The notes below the pieces were generated by a model. It saw nothing but the letters and a program-made list of their open reading frames with translations. It was not told the origin of the DNA and made no database searches. From Lactonifactor sp. BIOML-A5 (lineage in GTDB: Bacteria > Bacillota > Clostridia > Lachnospirales > Lachnospiraceae): DNA of 64,000 nucleotides. Shown here piece after piece: positions 34,937 to 43,729 of this stretch (positions are counted from its first letter, which is position 1; every line of letters starts with the position of its first letter). Both the position numbers and the translations under genes were made by a program. Location of the stretch: positions 9,942 through 73,941 of the forward strand of contig NZ_WKYV01000019.1 of assembly GCF_009677585.1 (NCBI RefSeq), written 5' to 3'.

Positions 34937-35348
34937 AGGCCGCCGCTGCGGGATAGGGGTAGATACTGTGGATGTGGAAGCGGCAACCAGGAGAAAAATT
35001 GCAGTCTGCAATGTTCCGGATCACTGTATCTATGAGGTTGCAAGTCATGCGTTTGCCTTCATAATGTGTCTGAAACGCCAGCTGTGGCCTTTTGTAAAGA
35101 GGGCCCGTGAGGGTGGCTATGCCCAGGGAACACAGATTCGGTGTACCAGAATCCGCGGTGAGGTAATGGGTATGAAGGTTCTTGTTTACGATCTCTTTGT
35201 AACAGAGAGCGGCAGGGCAGAGATACAGATGACCGACAATCTGGGATGCTTGCAGGAGAGGGCAGACGTTTCTGAAAACACTGTAAAATTAACCTGGGAA
35301 GCACAGAGGTATGGAATTATTTACCTCTGTGCTTCCTTTTTCAAATAA
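34937..35348 (+). pseudogene. Decayed 2-hydroxyacid dehydrogenase
   Basis: In one frame GIGVDTVDVEAATRRKIAV, then CNVPDHCIYEVASHAFAFIM, gives the N-terminal catalytic-domain region of D-isomer 2-hydroxyacid dehydrogenases. After KRAREGGYAQGT the sequence jumps to RIRGEVMGMKVLVYDLFVTE, skipping the nucleotide-binding loop GxGxxG, and then to a remnant of the following helices (LGCLQERADVSENTVKLT). Hence an internal deletion plus loss of both ends. No valid start precedes it, and a terminator lies in its tail. Confidence 0.75.
35297..35341 (+). terminator. Rho-independent terminator
   Basis: GGAAGCACAGAGGTA pairs perfectly with TACCTCTGTGCTTCC, followed by T5. It probably ended the lost dehydrogenase gene or ends the DUF1275 transcript. 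Confidence 0.9.
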
Positions 35349-35352
35349 CCAT

Positions 35353-35380
35353 TTGACGATTGGAAATTCTGTACTATAAT
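35353..35380 (+). promoter_or_regulatory. Promoter of the class D beta-lactamase gene
   Basis: TTGACG and TATAAT with a 16-base spacer, about 75 bases before the start codon. Confidence 0.65.
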
Positions 35381-35455
35381 AGAATTATATTAAGAAATTC
35401 TTAAGGGCGTTGGTACTTACTTAACAAGACACAAGTGCATATGAAGGAGACACAA

Positions 35456-36388
35456 ATGATTAAGAAATTTGCAGTGGTGTTGGCTGCTATTTTATGCTGC
35501 AATATTCTGGGCTGCGGCAGCCGGGAAGAGGGGGAGAAAGGGACTGCAGCGACTGCGGCAGAGGACAGTGGGGTGAACACAGAACAAAAAGATGAGATAA
35601 CCATTCAGGGTAACCGAAGCAGTGCGTCGGTTATTCCGGATCCCGTCTGGAACACAGTAGATTACAGCGGGTATTTTCAGGGAGTGCAGGGATGTGCGGT
35701 GGTATTTGACTCCAAAGAAGACGAATATCAGGTCTACAATGAGGACATGTGTTACACGCAGTTTTCCCCCTGTTCAACATTTAAGATCGTATCCACTCTG
35801 ATTGGATTGGAAACGGGTATTCTCACAGGGCCGGATTCTACTATGGGATACGACAATACTAATTATCCGGTAAAAGCGTGGAATAAAGATCTGACTCTGA
35901 AAGAGGCATTCCAAAGCTCCTGCATCTGGTATTTCAGAAAGGTTCTGGATCAGGCAGGGGCGGATGAGGTTCAGCGCCAGCTGAATGAACTGGTGTATGG
36001 AAACTGTGATATCTCCCAGTGGGAGGGGAGCGGTGTCAACCCGCAGCCTCAGCTGAATGGATTCTGGCTGGAGTCCTCGCTGCTGATATCGCCTATGGAG
36101 CAGGTTAATATGATGTCAGATATTATGGAGGGACGGTCAGAGTATGTCTCCGGGGAAACGGAGATTCTGAAGGAGTTGATGTTCGTCCAGGAGACAGATG
36201 GGCATAAAATATACGGAAAGACAGGAAGCGGAAATGCAGGAGACGGCTGGTTTGTAGGCTTTCAGGAATATCAGGGTAAGTATTATTATTTTGCATTTTA
36301 TGTGCGGGATGAGAATGCCGGGGGCGACGGGGATAAAGCAGAGGAAATTGGAATAAATGTTCTAACAGAGAACCAGCAGACACAGTAA
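35456..36388 (+). CDS. Class D (OXA-type) beta-lactamase-like lipoprotein
   Basis: 310 residues. The signal peptide ends in lipobox ILGC (Cys20), so it is membrane-anchored outside the cell. Serine-enzyme motifs are present in order: Ser107-T-F-Lys110, SSC near 160 in place of S-x-V, Y-G-N at 181-183, the FWLESSLLISP stretch and Lys255-T-G. This is the class D layout, as in the OXA/BlaR-sensor family. No helix bundle or metalloprotease precedes it, so it is an enzyme and not a BlaR receptor. Whether it hydrolyses beta-lactams or is a cell-wall transpeptidase relative cannot be told from sequence. ATG 35456 follows AAGGAG. Confidence 0.85.
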   Translation: MIKKFAVVLAAILCCNILGCGSREEGEKGTAATAAEDSGVNTEQKDEITIQGNRSSASVIPDPVWNTVDYSGYFQGVQGCAVVFDSKEDEYQVYNEDMCYTQFSPCSTFKIVSTLIGLETGILTGPDSTMGYDNTNYPVKAWNKDLTLKEAFQSSCIWYFRKVLDQAGADEVQRQLNELVYGNCDISQWEGSGVNPQPQLNGFWLESSLLISPMEQVNMMSDIMEGRSEYVSGETEILKELMFVQETDGHKIYGKTGSGNAGDGWFVGFQEYQGKYYYFAFYVRDENAGGDGDKAEEIGINVLTENQQTQ

Positions 36389-36457
36389 ATTTTCCCCAAT
36401 CATTTGACAAATGCTTTTATGTGAAACAATGGGCAAAATGATGATGCAAGCTCGGAC

Positions 36458-36497
36458 AAAGGGGTCTGATAGAGAGCCCTTTTGGCCGGGCTTTTTT
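36458..36497 (+). promoter_or_regulatory. Attenuator-like leader before pxpB
   Basis: AGCCC (36475-36479) pairs with GGGCT (36488-36492), followed by T5: a terminator right before the GGAGGT ribosome site. The left arm can instead pair as AAAGGG (36458-36463) with CCCTTT (36477-36482), which would break the terminator. This suggests the 5-oxoprolinase operon is controlled by attenuation. A TTGACA at 36403 may be the -35. Confidence 0.5.
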
Positions 36498-36509
36498 GGA
36501 GGTAAGTAT

Positions 36510-37244
36510 ATGAGATGTGTACCGGCAGGGGATTGTGCTATTATGGCAGAATTTCCACAGGAGATTAGCACCCGGACAAATGACAGGGTTCATGGGCTGG
36601 CCAGGGAGATCGTAAGCCGGCAGATCCCGGGAATTACAGAATTGGTGCCAGCATTCTGTTCCCTGATGATTTATTATCAGCCTCAGGTGATTTCTTATGG
36701 GGAACTGAAAAAGAGGATTGAGGAGCTGGAGGAAGGGGAAGTGGGAACGTTCGGCAAAAAAAAGAGGATTCTGAAGATTCCCTGCTGCTATGGGGCACGC
36801 TTTGGCTGTGATCTTGCAGACATGGAGCAGTATATGAAGCTCACCAGGGATGAGATTATTGCCATTCACAGCTCTGTGGATTATAAAATCTATATGCTGG
36901 GATTTCTGCCGGGGTTTGTCTATCTGGGAGGACTGGACAAAAGGCTGGAGATGCCCAGGCTTAAGATACCCCGGATTAAGATTCAGCCGGGAGCTGTTGG
37001 AATAGGAGGAAATCAGACTGGTGTCTACCCCCTGGCATCCCCGGGGGGATGGCGGCTCCTGGGAGGCACGCCCGTGGACTTTTATAATCCGGACCGGGAG
37101 GAGCCGGTTCTGTGCAGCGCCGGAGAATATATCCGTTTTATTCCCATAACGATAGATGACTACTACGATATCCGCCGGATGATCCAAAAGGGGAGCTATA
37201 AGGTGGTGACTGAGGAAGAGGAGGGAGAGCGCTTATGCCAGTAA
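36510..37244 (+). CDS. pxpB: 5-oxoprolinase subunit B (KipI type)
   Basis: 244 residues. Allophanate hydrolase subunit 1/KipI family: GFLPGFVYLGGLD, RLKIPRIKIQPGAVGIGG and the ending YPLASPGGWRLLGGTP are diagnostic. With PxpA and PxpC it cleaves 5-oxoproline to glutamate using ATP. The start at MRCVPAGDCAIM follows GGAGGT; the open frame extends upstream through the attenuator. It overlaps pxpC by ten bases. Confidence 0.92.
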   Translation: MRCVPAGDCAIMAEFPQEISTRTNDRVHGLAREIVSRQIPGITELVPAFCSLMIYYQPQVISYGELKKRIEELEEGEVGTFGKKKRILKIPCCYGARFGCDLADMEQYMKLTRDEIIAIHSSVDYKIYMLGFLPGFVYLGGLDKRLEMPRLKIPRIKIQPGAVGIGGNQTGVYPLASPGGWRLLGGTPVDFYNPDREEPVLCSAGEYIRFIPITIDDYYDIRRMIQKGSYKVVTEEEEGERLCQ

Positions 37245-38167
37245 AGATTCTTATCCCGGGGCCGCTGACGACGGTCCAGGACGGAGGGCGGTACGGCCGT
37301 CAGAGTGCAGGAATCCCCCCAGCGGGGGCCATGGATCAGGAAGCCTGGGAGACTGGAAATTATCTGGTGGGCAACGAACAGGGGGAGGCAGGCCTTGAAT
37401 TCACCCTGTGGGGAGGGCGTACACAGTTCACAGAGGATACCGTATTTGCCCTGACAGGGGCAGACATGTGCCCCAGGCTGGACGGTCAGAGGGTTGCTAT
37501 GAATGTGCCCCATCTGGCACCGGGAGGAGCTGTGCTGCATATGGATATGGCAAAGGCGGGATGCCGTACATATCTGGCTGCAGCAGGCGGTATTGAGGTA
37601 CCTGCTGTCATGGGGAGCCGCTCTACCTATCTAAAATGCAGTATGGGAGGATATAAGGGCCGTGCGCTGAAGGCAGGAGACATTCTGGAAGTAGGAACAG
37701 TCCGAAAAAATTTTGAAGAAGTAAAAAACAGGAAGATCCGGCAGCGGATGTTTCCCCGGGAGATCGTACTTCGTGCGGTAGAGGGGCCTCAGGCGCTTTA
37801 CTTTACGGATAAGGGGAAACGGACGTTTTATGACAGCGCATATACCATATCGGGGGAAAGTGACCGAATGGGGTACCGGCTGAGCGGCCAGGCCGTTGAG
37901 AGCAAAAACGGAACAGACATTATCTCGGATCCTATCCCCCTGGGCGCAGTCCAGGTCCCTGCACAGGGCCAGCCGATTGTCCTGCTGGCAGATCGCCAGA
38001 CAACCGGAGGCTATGCCAAGATTGCGGTGGTGTGTTCTTTTGACATACCCAGGATTGCCCAGGGAAGGCCGGGAGATCTGGTGAGATTTCTTCCGGTTTC
38101 CATCGAAGAGGCACAGATGCTGTTAAAACAGTATCGCAAAGAGTTAGACCTTATGATGAAAAAATAG
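37235..38167 (+). CDS. pxpC: 5-oxoprolinase subunit C (biotin-dependent carboxyltransferase-like domain)
   Basis: 310 residues, KipA/PxpC family. It opens with [17 protein letters not shown] and has GIPPAGAMD and the later [10 protein letters not shown] and [10 protein letters not shown] motifs. It binds PxpB to activate 5-oxoproline for cleavage. The start overlaps the end of pxpB, so the two subunits are translationally coupled. Confidence 0.93.
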   Translation: MPVKILIPGPLTTVQDGGRYGRQSAGIPPAGAMDQEAWETGNYLVGNEQGEAGLEFTLWGGRTQFTEDTVFALTGADMCPRLDGQRVAMNVPHLAPGGAVLHMDMAKAGCRTYLAAAGGIEVPAVMGSRSTYLKCSMGGYKGRALKAGDILEVGTVRKNFEEVKNRKIRQRMFPREIVLRAVEGPQALYFTDKGKRTFYDSAYTISGESDRMGYRLSGQAVESKNGTDIISDPIPLGAVQVPAQGQPIVLLADRQTTGGYAKIAVVCSFDIPRIAQGRPGDLVRFLPVSIEEAQMLLKQYRKELDLMMKK

Positions 38168-38183
38168 AAGGGCGGGAAATGTA

Positions 38184-38954
38184 ATGTATCAGATAGACTT
38201 GAATTGTGATTTGGGAGAGAGCTTTGGAAATTATCGCTGCGGTCTGGATGAGGAAGTGATTCCCTATATCTCATCGGCTAATGTCGCATGCGGCTTTCAT
38301 GCCTCAGATCCCTCAGTTATGGCTAAGACAGCAGCTTTGGCCAGGAAGTATGGGGTAAACGTGGGAGCACATCCAGGTTTCCCGGATCTGATGGGATTCG
38401 GCAGAAGAAATATGATGGTGTCCCGGGAAGAAGCGAAGACTATGGTCCAGTATCAGATAGGAGCCCTAAGTGCTTTCTGCAGGGTCCAGGGAATTCCAAT
38501 GACACATGTAAAGCCCCACGGGGCCTTGTATAATATGGCGGGTAAGGATGCCTCCCTGGCAGAGGCTATATGCACCGGGATTATGGAAGTGGACAGCAGA
38601 CTCATTCTCCTGGGACAGGGAGGGAGTGAGATGGAGCGGGCGGCGGCGGCCGCAGGTCTGACATTTGCCAGAGAAGTGTTTGCGGATCGTGCCTATGAGG
38701 AAGATGGAACGCTGGTACCGAGAACTAAGCCGGGGGCTGTAATTGCAGATGAAGAGGAGGCTGTTCGAAGGGTACTGTCAATGGTGAAGCATGGAAAGAC
38801 AGAGGCCGTATCCGGAAAGGAGATACCGGTGAAAGCGGATTCCATATGCGTTCATGGAGACGGGGAGAAGGCCCTGGCGTTTGTAAAAAAAATCAGAATG
38901 GAACTGGAAAGGGAGGGGATTCAGATTGTTCCCCTTGGCTCCACAGCAGGCTGA
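38184..38954 (+). CDS. pxpA: 5-oxoprolinase subunit A (LamB/YcsF family)
   Basis: 256 residues. YcsF signatures: [12 protein letters not shown] at the start, [43 protein letters not shown] and SICVHGD near the end. It is the hydrolytic partner of PxpB and PxpC. Together the three make ATP-dependent 5-oxoprolinase, which recovers glutamate from pyroglutamate. It is last in the operon. Confidence 0.94.
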   Translation: MYQIDLNCDLGESFGNYRCGLDEEVIPYISSANVACGFHASDPSVMAKTAALARKYGVNVGAHPGFPDLMGFGRRNMMVSREEAKTMVQYQIGALSAFCRVQGIPMTHVKPHGALYNMAGKDASLAEAICTGIMEVDSRLILLGQGGSEMERAAAAAGLTFAREVFADRAYEEDGTLVPRTKPGAVIADEEEAVRRVLSMVKHGKTEAVSGKEIPVKADSICVHGDGEKALAFVKKIRMELEREGIQIVPLGSTAG

Positions 38955-39015
38955 CAGAAAGATAGAAAAGGAGATCCTTGAGGATCTCCGCAGAGCAGAC
39001 GGGTGTGACGCCTGA

Positions 39016-39465
39016 TCAGTCAGACGGCAGGGAGGAGTATATATTTTTTACTGTGCGAAGGACAAAGTGGGTTTTTGTCTGGCGGATTCCGCCTAGGTCA
39101 TTGACCCACCGGTGTACTTTCTCCAGCTCCTCAGAAGAACGGCAGGATATCTTCAGGAGAAAATCGAATTCCCCGGTGAGATAATAGCAGGAAATAATCT
39201 TCGGGTTCCCCGCAACCCCTTCCATGAAGGATTCATTATATCTGGGATGGTCCAGACTTACTTCCATGAGTGCTGTCACACCATTGCCCACCTTGCTGTC
39301 GTCTGTGATGGCAGTATAAGAAGTGATAATTCCCATATCCTCCATCCGGTGAATCCGGTCAATAACTGTAGAAATCGATAAATGTACTTCTTTACTGATA
39401 TCAGAGGCCTTCTGCCTGGCATTGGCCTTTAGCATCTCTAAAATTTTATAATCCAGTTCATCCAT
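39016..39465 (-). CDS. Lrp/AsnC-family transcription regulator
   Basis: 149 residues: winged helix (LDYKILEMLKANARQKASDI, then LSISTVIDRIHRMEDMGII) and a C-terminal ligand-sensing domain (ISCYYLTGEFDFLLKI). The chosen start is MDELDYK, behind GGAAAGGATGG. An ATG 11 codons upstream (39498) is possible but has no ribosome site. It converges on pxpBCA. Amino-acid sensing of that operon's product is plausible but not shown. Confidence 0.9.
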   Translation of the reverse strand: MDELDYKILEMLKANARQKASDISKEVHLSISTVIDRIHRMEDMGIITSYTAITDDSKVGNGVTALMEVSLDHPRYNESFMEGVAGNPKIISCYYLTGEFDFLLKISCRSSEELEKVHRWVNDLGGIRQTKTHFVLRTVKNIYSSLPSD

Positions 39466-39679
39466 AAGAAGCCCATCCTTTCCAACGAGATCTGCCATAA
39501 CTGCAGGTTTTATCTATTTTAGTATAACATCTGCAGCACCAGAAATCCATAAGAAATATACCCCTGTAAAAAGGCCGGAACCAGACTTGCGCTTGGGGAT
39601 GAAATAGCTGCGGCTGAATTTTGGGACCGGGATTTTCAACGCCCAATAGAAAAAGTAAGGCTGTAAATCATAAATTTCC

Positions 39680-39708
39680 TTGCACCTCAGGACGATTCAC
39701 TCTATAAT
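39680..39708 (+). promoter_or_regulatory. Promoter for the pRiA4b-ORF3/SEC-C gene
   Basis: TTGCAC and TATAAT with a 17-base spacer, about 80 bases before the start codon. Confidence 0.65.
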
Positions 39709-39722
39709 AGTAATTCGCAGGT

Positions 39723-39755
39723 AAAGATAAGGCAGAGAGGTCTGTCTTATCTTTT
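39723..39755 (+). promoter_or_regulatory. Leader hairpin before the pRiA4b-ORF3/SEC-C gene
   Basis: AAAGATAAG pairs perfectly with CTTATCTTT and continues inward as CAGA/TCTG, a stem of about 14 pairs ending in TTTT. It begins within 15 bases of the promoter, so it would lie at the very 5' end of the RNA and could attenuate transcription. Confidence 0.5.
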
Positions 39756-39785
39756 GTGCGCATGTGGAAAAAAGGAGTAGAGCAT

Positions 39786-41357
39786 ATGCAGGGATATCAG
39801 CTAAAGATAATAATTAAGAACAGCAAGCCGCCTATCTGGAGAAGGACGGCAGTTCCCGGGGACATCACCTTTGGGCAGCTGCACCGTGTGATACAGGCAG
39901 TGTACGGCTGGAAGGACAGTAAACCTTATATATTTGAGATTCCTCAGAAAAAGATAAAAATAGGTCCGGCAGAGGACCAGGCAATTGCCCCCTGGCTTCA
40001 GAACCATAAATGGATCCGCTATACATATGGTTCGGAGAACCCGTGGGAACACAGAGTGGAAATAGAAAAGGAAGTAGATGATGCCTGGGGATATCCCAGG
40101 GTGGAAAAGTATAAAGGGGCAAACCTGCCGGAAGACTGCGGGGGGATTGCTGGGTACTATGAACTGCAGGAAAAGGGAATGGCAGGGGAAGAGGAGTATT
40201 CCCTGGAGACGATAAATCAGTACCTGGCCGAACACCTGGATTTTCATAAGAACAGCGGGACTTCTGAGGATACTGGTGAGTATACCATGGAGCGGTGGCT
40301 GATGGAAGCTCATCCTGAGGAACTGGAAGAGCTTGCAGAATTGAATCATCTGGCATCTTATAAAAACCTGACAAAGGAAGAATTGACAGTACGGCTGAAA
40401 GAGCTTTTGCTTAACGAGGCCCATATGTCCCAGCTTCTGCTCTATGCAGGAGCAGACGAGTACAGAGTATTCCTGGAGCTTACGGCAGGCGGCCGCGGGG
40501 GACGGGCGGATTTGAATTTTGTATACCGCTCACGCCTTCTTAGAAGCTGCTGCATTCTTACAAGGGATACTACTCTGGTGGTGCCTGAGGAGGTGAAGGC
40601 TCTCTGCCGGAAGATTATCACTCCGGAATTTGAGGCGGAACATGAAGAGATAGAAACTTTGAGAAAATACTGCAGCAGTGCCTGCTATCTGTATGGGGTA
40701 ACTCCTGTTTCTCTTCTGACAAAATTATACAATCAATATGAAGGAACCCGGCTTACGGAAGAAATAATGGAAAACCGGTGCAGGGAACTGATGAATAACG
40801 GGGGGCCGGTCACAGTAATCAATGATTCTATTGTGGCAAATGAACTGCTGGAGCAGGATGCCTACCGGATGCTTTTGCTGCTTCAGGGAACAAAACCCTA
40901 CTATATCCCACCGGTTCGGGGACTCTTCCTGCAGTACGGCGTACTCTACGGGGAAGCCCCGGATCAAAACGGACTGGAACTTATCCGGTATGTGAGGGAG
41001 GATCTGGATGCCGGACAGGCCCAGGCAAACAGCTATTTTTACGAAGCCCAGGCACTGATACATAAAAATTATGAAATGGAAGATCTCATTGCAGCGGCCG
41101 CCAAGTATAATATTACCCCCGGCACAAAGGAACAGCTGGCTGGTCTGTCAGAAAGACTCCGCAGTGTCTGGAACCATACCAGGCGTCTGGGGGATCGGGG
41201 ATACACCCCTCTGGAACTGGAGATACTTCAGAAAAAAGCAGGGCTTTCGTCCGGAGCCGGCAAGCCGGGGCCGGTACAGAAGTGCCAGAAAATCTATCCC
41301 AACGACCCATGCCCCTGCGGGAGCGGCAGGAAATATAAAAAGTGCTGCGGCAGGTAG
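39786..41357 (+). CDS. pRiA4b ORF-3-like protein with C-terminal SEC-C zinc motif
   Basis: 523 residues. Residues 1-160 match the pRiA4b ORF-3/TnpR-like domain (YQLKIIIKNSKPPIWRR, then FGQLHRVIQAVYGW), found on plasmids, in IS1096-type elements and in chromosomes, with unknown function. A long helical middle follows. The last 20 residues are a SEC-C zinc finger (DPCPCGSGRKYKKCC). The start follows AAGGAG, and the gene has its own promoter and leader hairpin. It lies 90 bases before two DNA adenine methyltransferases. No transposase activity is implied by the fold alone. Confidence 0.8.
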   Translation: MQGYQLKIIIKNSKPPIWRRTAVPGDITFGQLHRVIQAVYGWKDSKPYIFEIPQKKIKIGPAEDQAIAPWLQNHKWIRYTYGSENPWEHRVEIEKEVDDAWGYPRVEKYKGANLPEDCGGIAGYYELQEKGMAGEEEYSLETINQYLAEHLDFHKNSGTSEDTGEYTMERWLMEAHPEELEELAELNHLASYKNLTKEELTVRLKELLLNEAHMSQLLLYAGADEYRVFLELTAGGRGGRADLNFVYRSRLLRSCCILTRDTTLVVPEEVKALCRKIITPEFEAEHEEIETLRKYCSSACYLYGVTPVSLLTKLYNQYEGTRLTEEIMENRCRELMNNGGPVTVINDSIVANELLEQDAYRMLLLLQGTKPYYIPPVRGLFLQYGVLYGEAPDQNGLELIRYVREDLDAGQAQANSYFYEAQALIHKNYEMEDLIAAAAKYNITPGTKEQLAGLSERLRSVWNHTRRLGDRGYTPLELEILQKKAGLSSGAGKPGPVQKCQKIYPNDPCPCGSGRKYKKCCGR

Positions 41358-41379
41358 CTGCCACTATTATATTTTATAT

Positions 41380-41408
41380 TTGAAAAATCTTGTCTTTTTC
41401 CTTATAAT
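41380..41408 (+). promoter_or_regulatory. Promoter for the methyltransferase operon
   Basis: TTGAAA and TATAAT with a 17-base spacer, about 40 bases before the dam-like start codon. Confidence 0.65.
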
Positions 41409-41449
41409 AGAGAAGTTAGGACTAAGTAATATAGAAAGTTGGAAGAGCC

Positions 41450-42277
41450 ATGAGCCATTCAAGTACACAGCCCTTTGTAAAATGGGCAGGGGGGAAAAGA
41501 CAATTATTAGAGAAATTAAGATCACGGATGCCGTCTGCCTGCAAAAAGTACTACGAACCATTTGTAGGAGGAGGGGCGCTGCTCTTTGACAGCAAGCCGG
41601 AACAGGCATTTATCAATGACATCAACCGTGAACTGATGCATACCTACGAGGCGATCCGGGACTCCAGGGATGAATTCATCAGCCGGATGGAAGAGATGGA
41701 TCGTGTCACCTGTACCAAGGAGTTTTATTACAAGACCAGAGGACGCTACAATGAAAAGCTTTCCGGCGGTGAGTATGATGTAGAGATGGCAGTACTGTTT
41801 GTGTATCTGAATAAGCACTGCTTTAATGGGCTGTACCGGGTGAATGCAAAGGGGTTGTTTAACGTACCCTGGAATCAGAAGATATCGGGCAAATCCATTG
41901 ATATAGAAAATATAAAAGCGGTTTCTTATTATCTGCAGAACGTGACCATTACTTGTCAGGATTTTGAGACAGCACTGGAAGGGGCAGGGGCTCAGGATTT
42001 TATTTATCTGGACAGTCCCTATGCGCCGCTGAATCCCACCTCGTTTGAAGCGTATACCAAGGAAGGATTTACGATTGAAGAGCACAGGCGTCTGGCGGAA
42101 GTCTTCCGCAGACTCACGGAAAAAGGCTGTTACTGTATGCTGACCAATCACAATACGGAGTTAATTCATGAATTATACGACGGTTTTTCCATGGAAGAGA
42201 TCGATGTGAGGAGGGCTATTAATTCCAATGCCAGCAAACGGGTAGGCAAGGAATTGATTATACGTAATTATCGGTAA
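41450..42277 (+). CDS. dam: Dam-type DNA adenine methyltransferase
   Basis: 275 residues, class D12 N6-adenine methyltransferase. FVKWAGGKRQLL (residues 9-20) is the SAM-binding motif, and YEPFVGGGALLF and INDINRELM follow. The catalytic tetrapeptide is DSPY (Asp188-Tyr191), where DPPY is more usual. It resembles the GATC enzymes of the DpnII type. It is followed by a second adenine methyltransferase of the DpnA kind, as in DpnII-like systems, but no endonuclease follows. Confidence 0.9.
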   Translation: MSHSSTQPFVKWAGGKRQLLEKLRSRMPSACKKYYEPFVGGGALLFDSKPEQAFINDINRELMHTYEAIRDSRDEFISRMEEMDRVTCTKEFYYKTRGRYNEKLSGGEYDVEMAVLFVYLNKHCFNGLYRVNAKGLFNVPWNQKISGKSIDIENIKAVSYYLQNVTITCQDFETALEGAGAQDFIYLDSPYAPLNPTSFEAYTKEGFTIEEHRRLAEVFRRLTEKGCYCMLTNHNTELIHELYDGFSMEEIDVRRAINSNASKRVGKELIIRNYR

Positions 42278-42347
42278 AGCAGACAGGGAGCAAATAACGA
42301 TTCACCGGGCAGGCTTGGACGTGTCCGGACAGAGAAGGAGAGTGGGG

Positions 42348-43154
42348 ATGGACAAACTGTTTCGCTCCAGTTTAAAACCAGTTTATACAGAAGAACATAT
42401 AATGCTGTACCAGGCAGACAGTCTGGAACTGCTGAAAAAGGGAATACCAGAGTCTGTGGATATGATTTTTGCAGATCCCCCCTATTTTCTCAGCAATGAC
42501 GGAATTACCTGCAAGGGCGGTAAAATGGTATCTGTGAATAAAGGGAAATGGGATCAGTGTGATTCTGTTATGGACAAACACAATTTTAACCGCAGATGGA
42601 TTCGGGCCTGCAAAAAAATGCTGAAGGAAAGCGGGAGTATCTGGATATCCGGGACTCTTCACAATATTTATTCCATCGGCATGGCGCTGGAGCAGGAGGG
42701 ATTTAAAATTATCAATAATATTACCTGGCAGAAAACGAACCCGCCGCCGAATCTGGCATGCCGGTGCTTCACCCACTCTACGGAGACCATTCTCTGGGCG
42801 CAGAAGAACGAAAAAAAGGCCCGGCATCTCTTTAACTATGAAGATATGAAGGAAATGAACGGGGGAAAGCAGATGAAGGATGTCTGGACGGGGAGCCTGA
42901 CGAAGCCCTCTGAGAAGACATTTGGAAAACATCCGACCCAGAAACCGGAGTATCTGCTGGAACGCATAATACTTGCCTCAACCAAACCGGGAGATATGGT
43001 ATTGGATCCCTTCTGCGGTTCCGGAACTACCGGTGTGGCGGCCAAGCGTCTGGGCCGCAGGTTTATCGGCCTGGAACGGGAGGAAGAGTATCTGAGAATC
43101 AGTGAAAAGCGTCTTTGGGCAGCCAGGGAGAGGCAGGAGGATAGCCATGAGTAA
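42348..43154 (+). CDS. DpnA-type site-specific DNA adenine methyltransferase
   Basis: 268 residues, beta-class N6-adenine methyltransferase. The catalytic ADPPY (Asp43-Tyr46) comes before the SAM-binding DPFCGSGTTG (from Asp220), the order typical of this class. It resembles the second methylase of DpnII systems, which can also act on single-stranded GATC DNA. The chosen start follows AAGGAG; the frame is open 11 codons upstream. It overlaps the start of the lipoprotein gene. Confidence 0.9.
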   Translation: MDKLFRSSLKPVYTEEHIMLYQADSLELLKKGIPESVDMIFADPPYFLSNDGITCKGGKMVSVNKGKWDQCDSVMDKHNFNRRWIRACKKMLKESGSIWISGTLHNIYSIGMALEQEGFKIINNITWQKTNPPPNLACRCFTHSTETILWAQKNEKKARHLFNYEDMKEMNGGKQMKDVWTGSLTKPSEKTFGKHPTQKPEYLLERIILASTKPGDMVLDPFCGSGTTGVAAKRLGRRFIGLEREEEYLRISEKRLWAARERQEDSHE

Positions 43155-43677
43155 AAAAATTACAGTCTGGTTACTGGTGCTGAGTATGTTCTGTCTGCTG
43201 GCCGGGTGTCAGGGGAAGGAAGAGGAGACCAGAGAATATATAAATAAGGGGAATACATTTTCTGTCACAGTCCCAGGTGAATGGAAGATTACAGAGACAG
43301 ATAATGAGGACCATCTGGTGCTGGACAACGAGGACCAGTCTCTGAGTATCCTGATTCAGCGGTTTCCCCAGGAAGGGCTGGAGGAGGAAGACGGCAGCGG
43401 ACTGGAAGACTTTATGGCTGCGTATAAAAGCCAGGTTATCCCGGATCTGGCGGCCGCCGGGTCAGAGTCGGACGGGGATGCACAGCTGGAGGGAATGAAG
43501 CATGCCAGAGAAGAGGAATATAAGATGACCCAATCAGGCCAAGTCTTCAAGGCTTATATCTTATATGTGGAATCCGATGTGGCATATTACAGTGTAGCAG
43601 TCACAGGAACCGGGGAATCCTACGATCCGGATATTGATAAGCTGAAAACAGCAGTAAAAACACTGAAGGAGTTGTAA
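43147..43677 (+). CDS. Small lipoprotein, PsbP/DUF1795-like
   Basis: 176 residues. The signal peptide ends in lipobox LAGC (Cys21). The mature domain starts with INKGNTFSVTVPGEWKI and has alternating strands, like the PsbP/Mog1-type lipoproteins common in Firmicutes. The function is unknown. It overlaps the methyltransferase by eight bases, occupying the slot where a restriction endonuclease would be expected in a DpnII-type operon. Nothing in it suggests a nuclease. Confidence 0.8.
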   Translation: MSKKITVWLLVLSMFCLLAGCQGKEEETREYINKGNTFSVTVPGEWKITETDNEDHLVLDNEDQSLSILIQRFPQEGLEEEDGSGLEDFMAAYKSQVIPDLAAAGSESDGDAQLEGMKHAREEEYKMTQSGQVFKAYILYVESDVAYYSVAVTGTGESYDPDIDKLKTAVKTLKEL

Positions 43678-43685
43678 TTACCGGG

Positions 43686-43713
43686 TTGACTTACAAGTAA
43701 AAAGTGATATAAT
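43686..43713 (+). promoter_or_regulatory. Promoter of the thrS T-box transcript
   Basis: TTGACT and TATAAT with a 16-base spacer, just before the T-box leader. Confidence 0.7.
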
Positions 43714-43729
43714 GATCCCAGAATATAAG

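Noticed and set aside
39786..41357. pRiA4b-ORF3 gene as part of an insertion sequence
   Set aside because: No transposase, terminal inverted repeats or target duplication is visible, and the gene has its own promoter.
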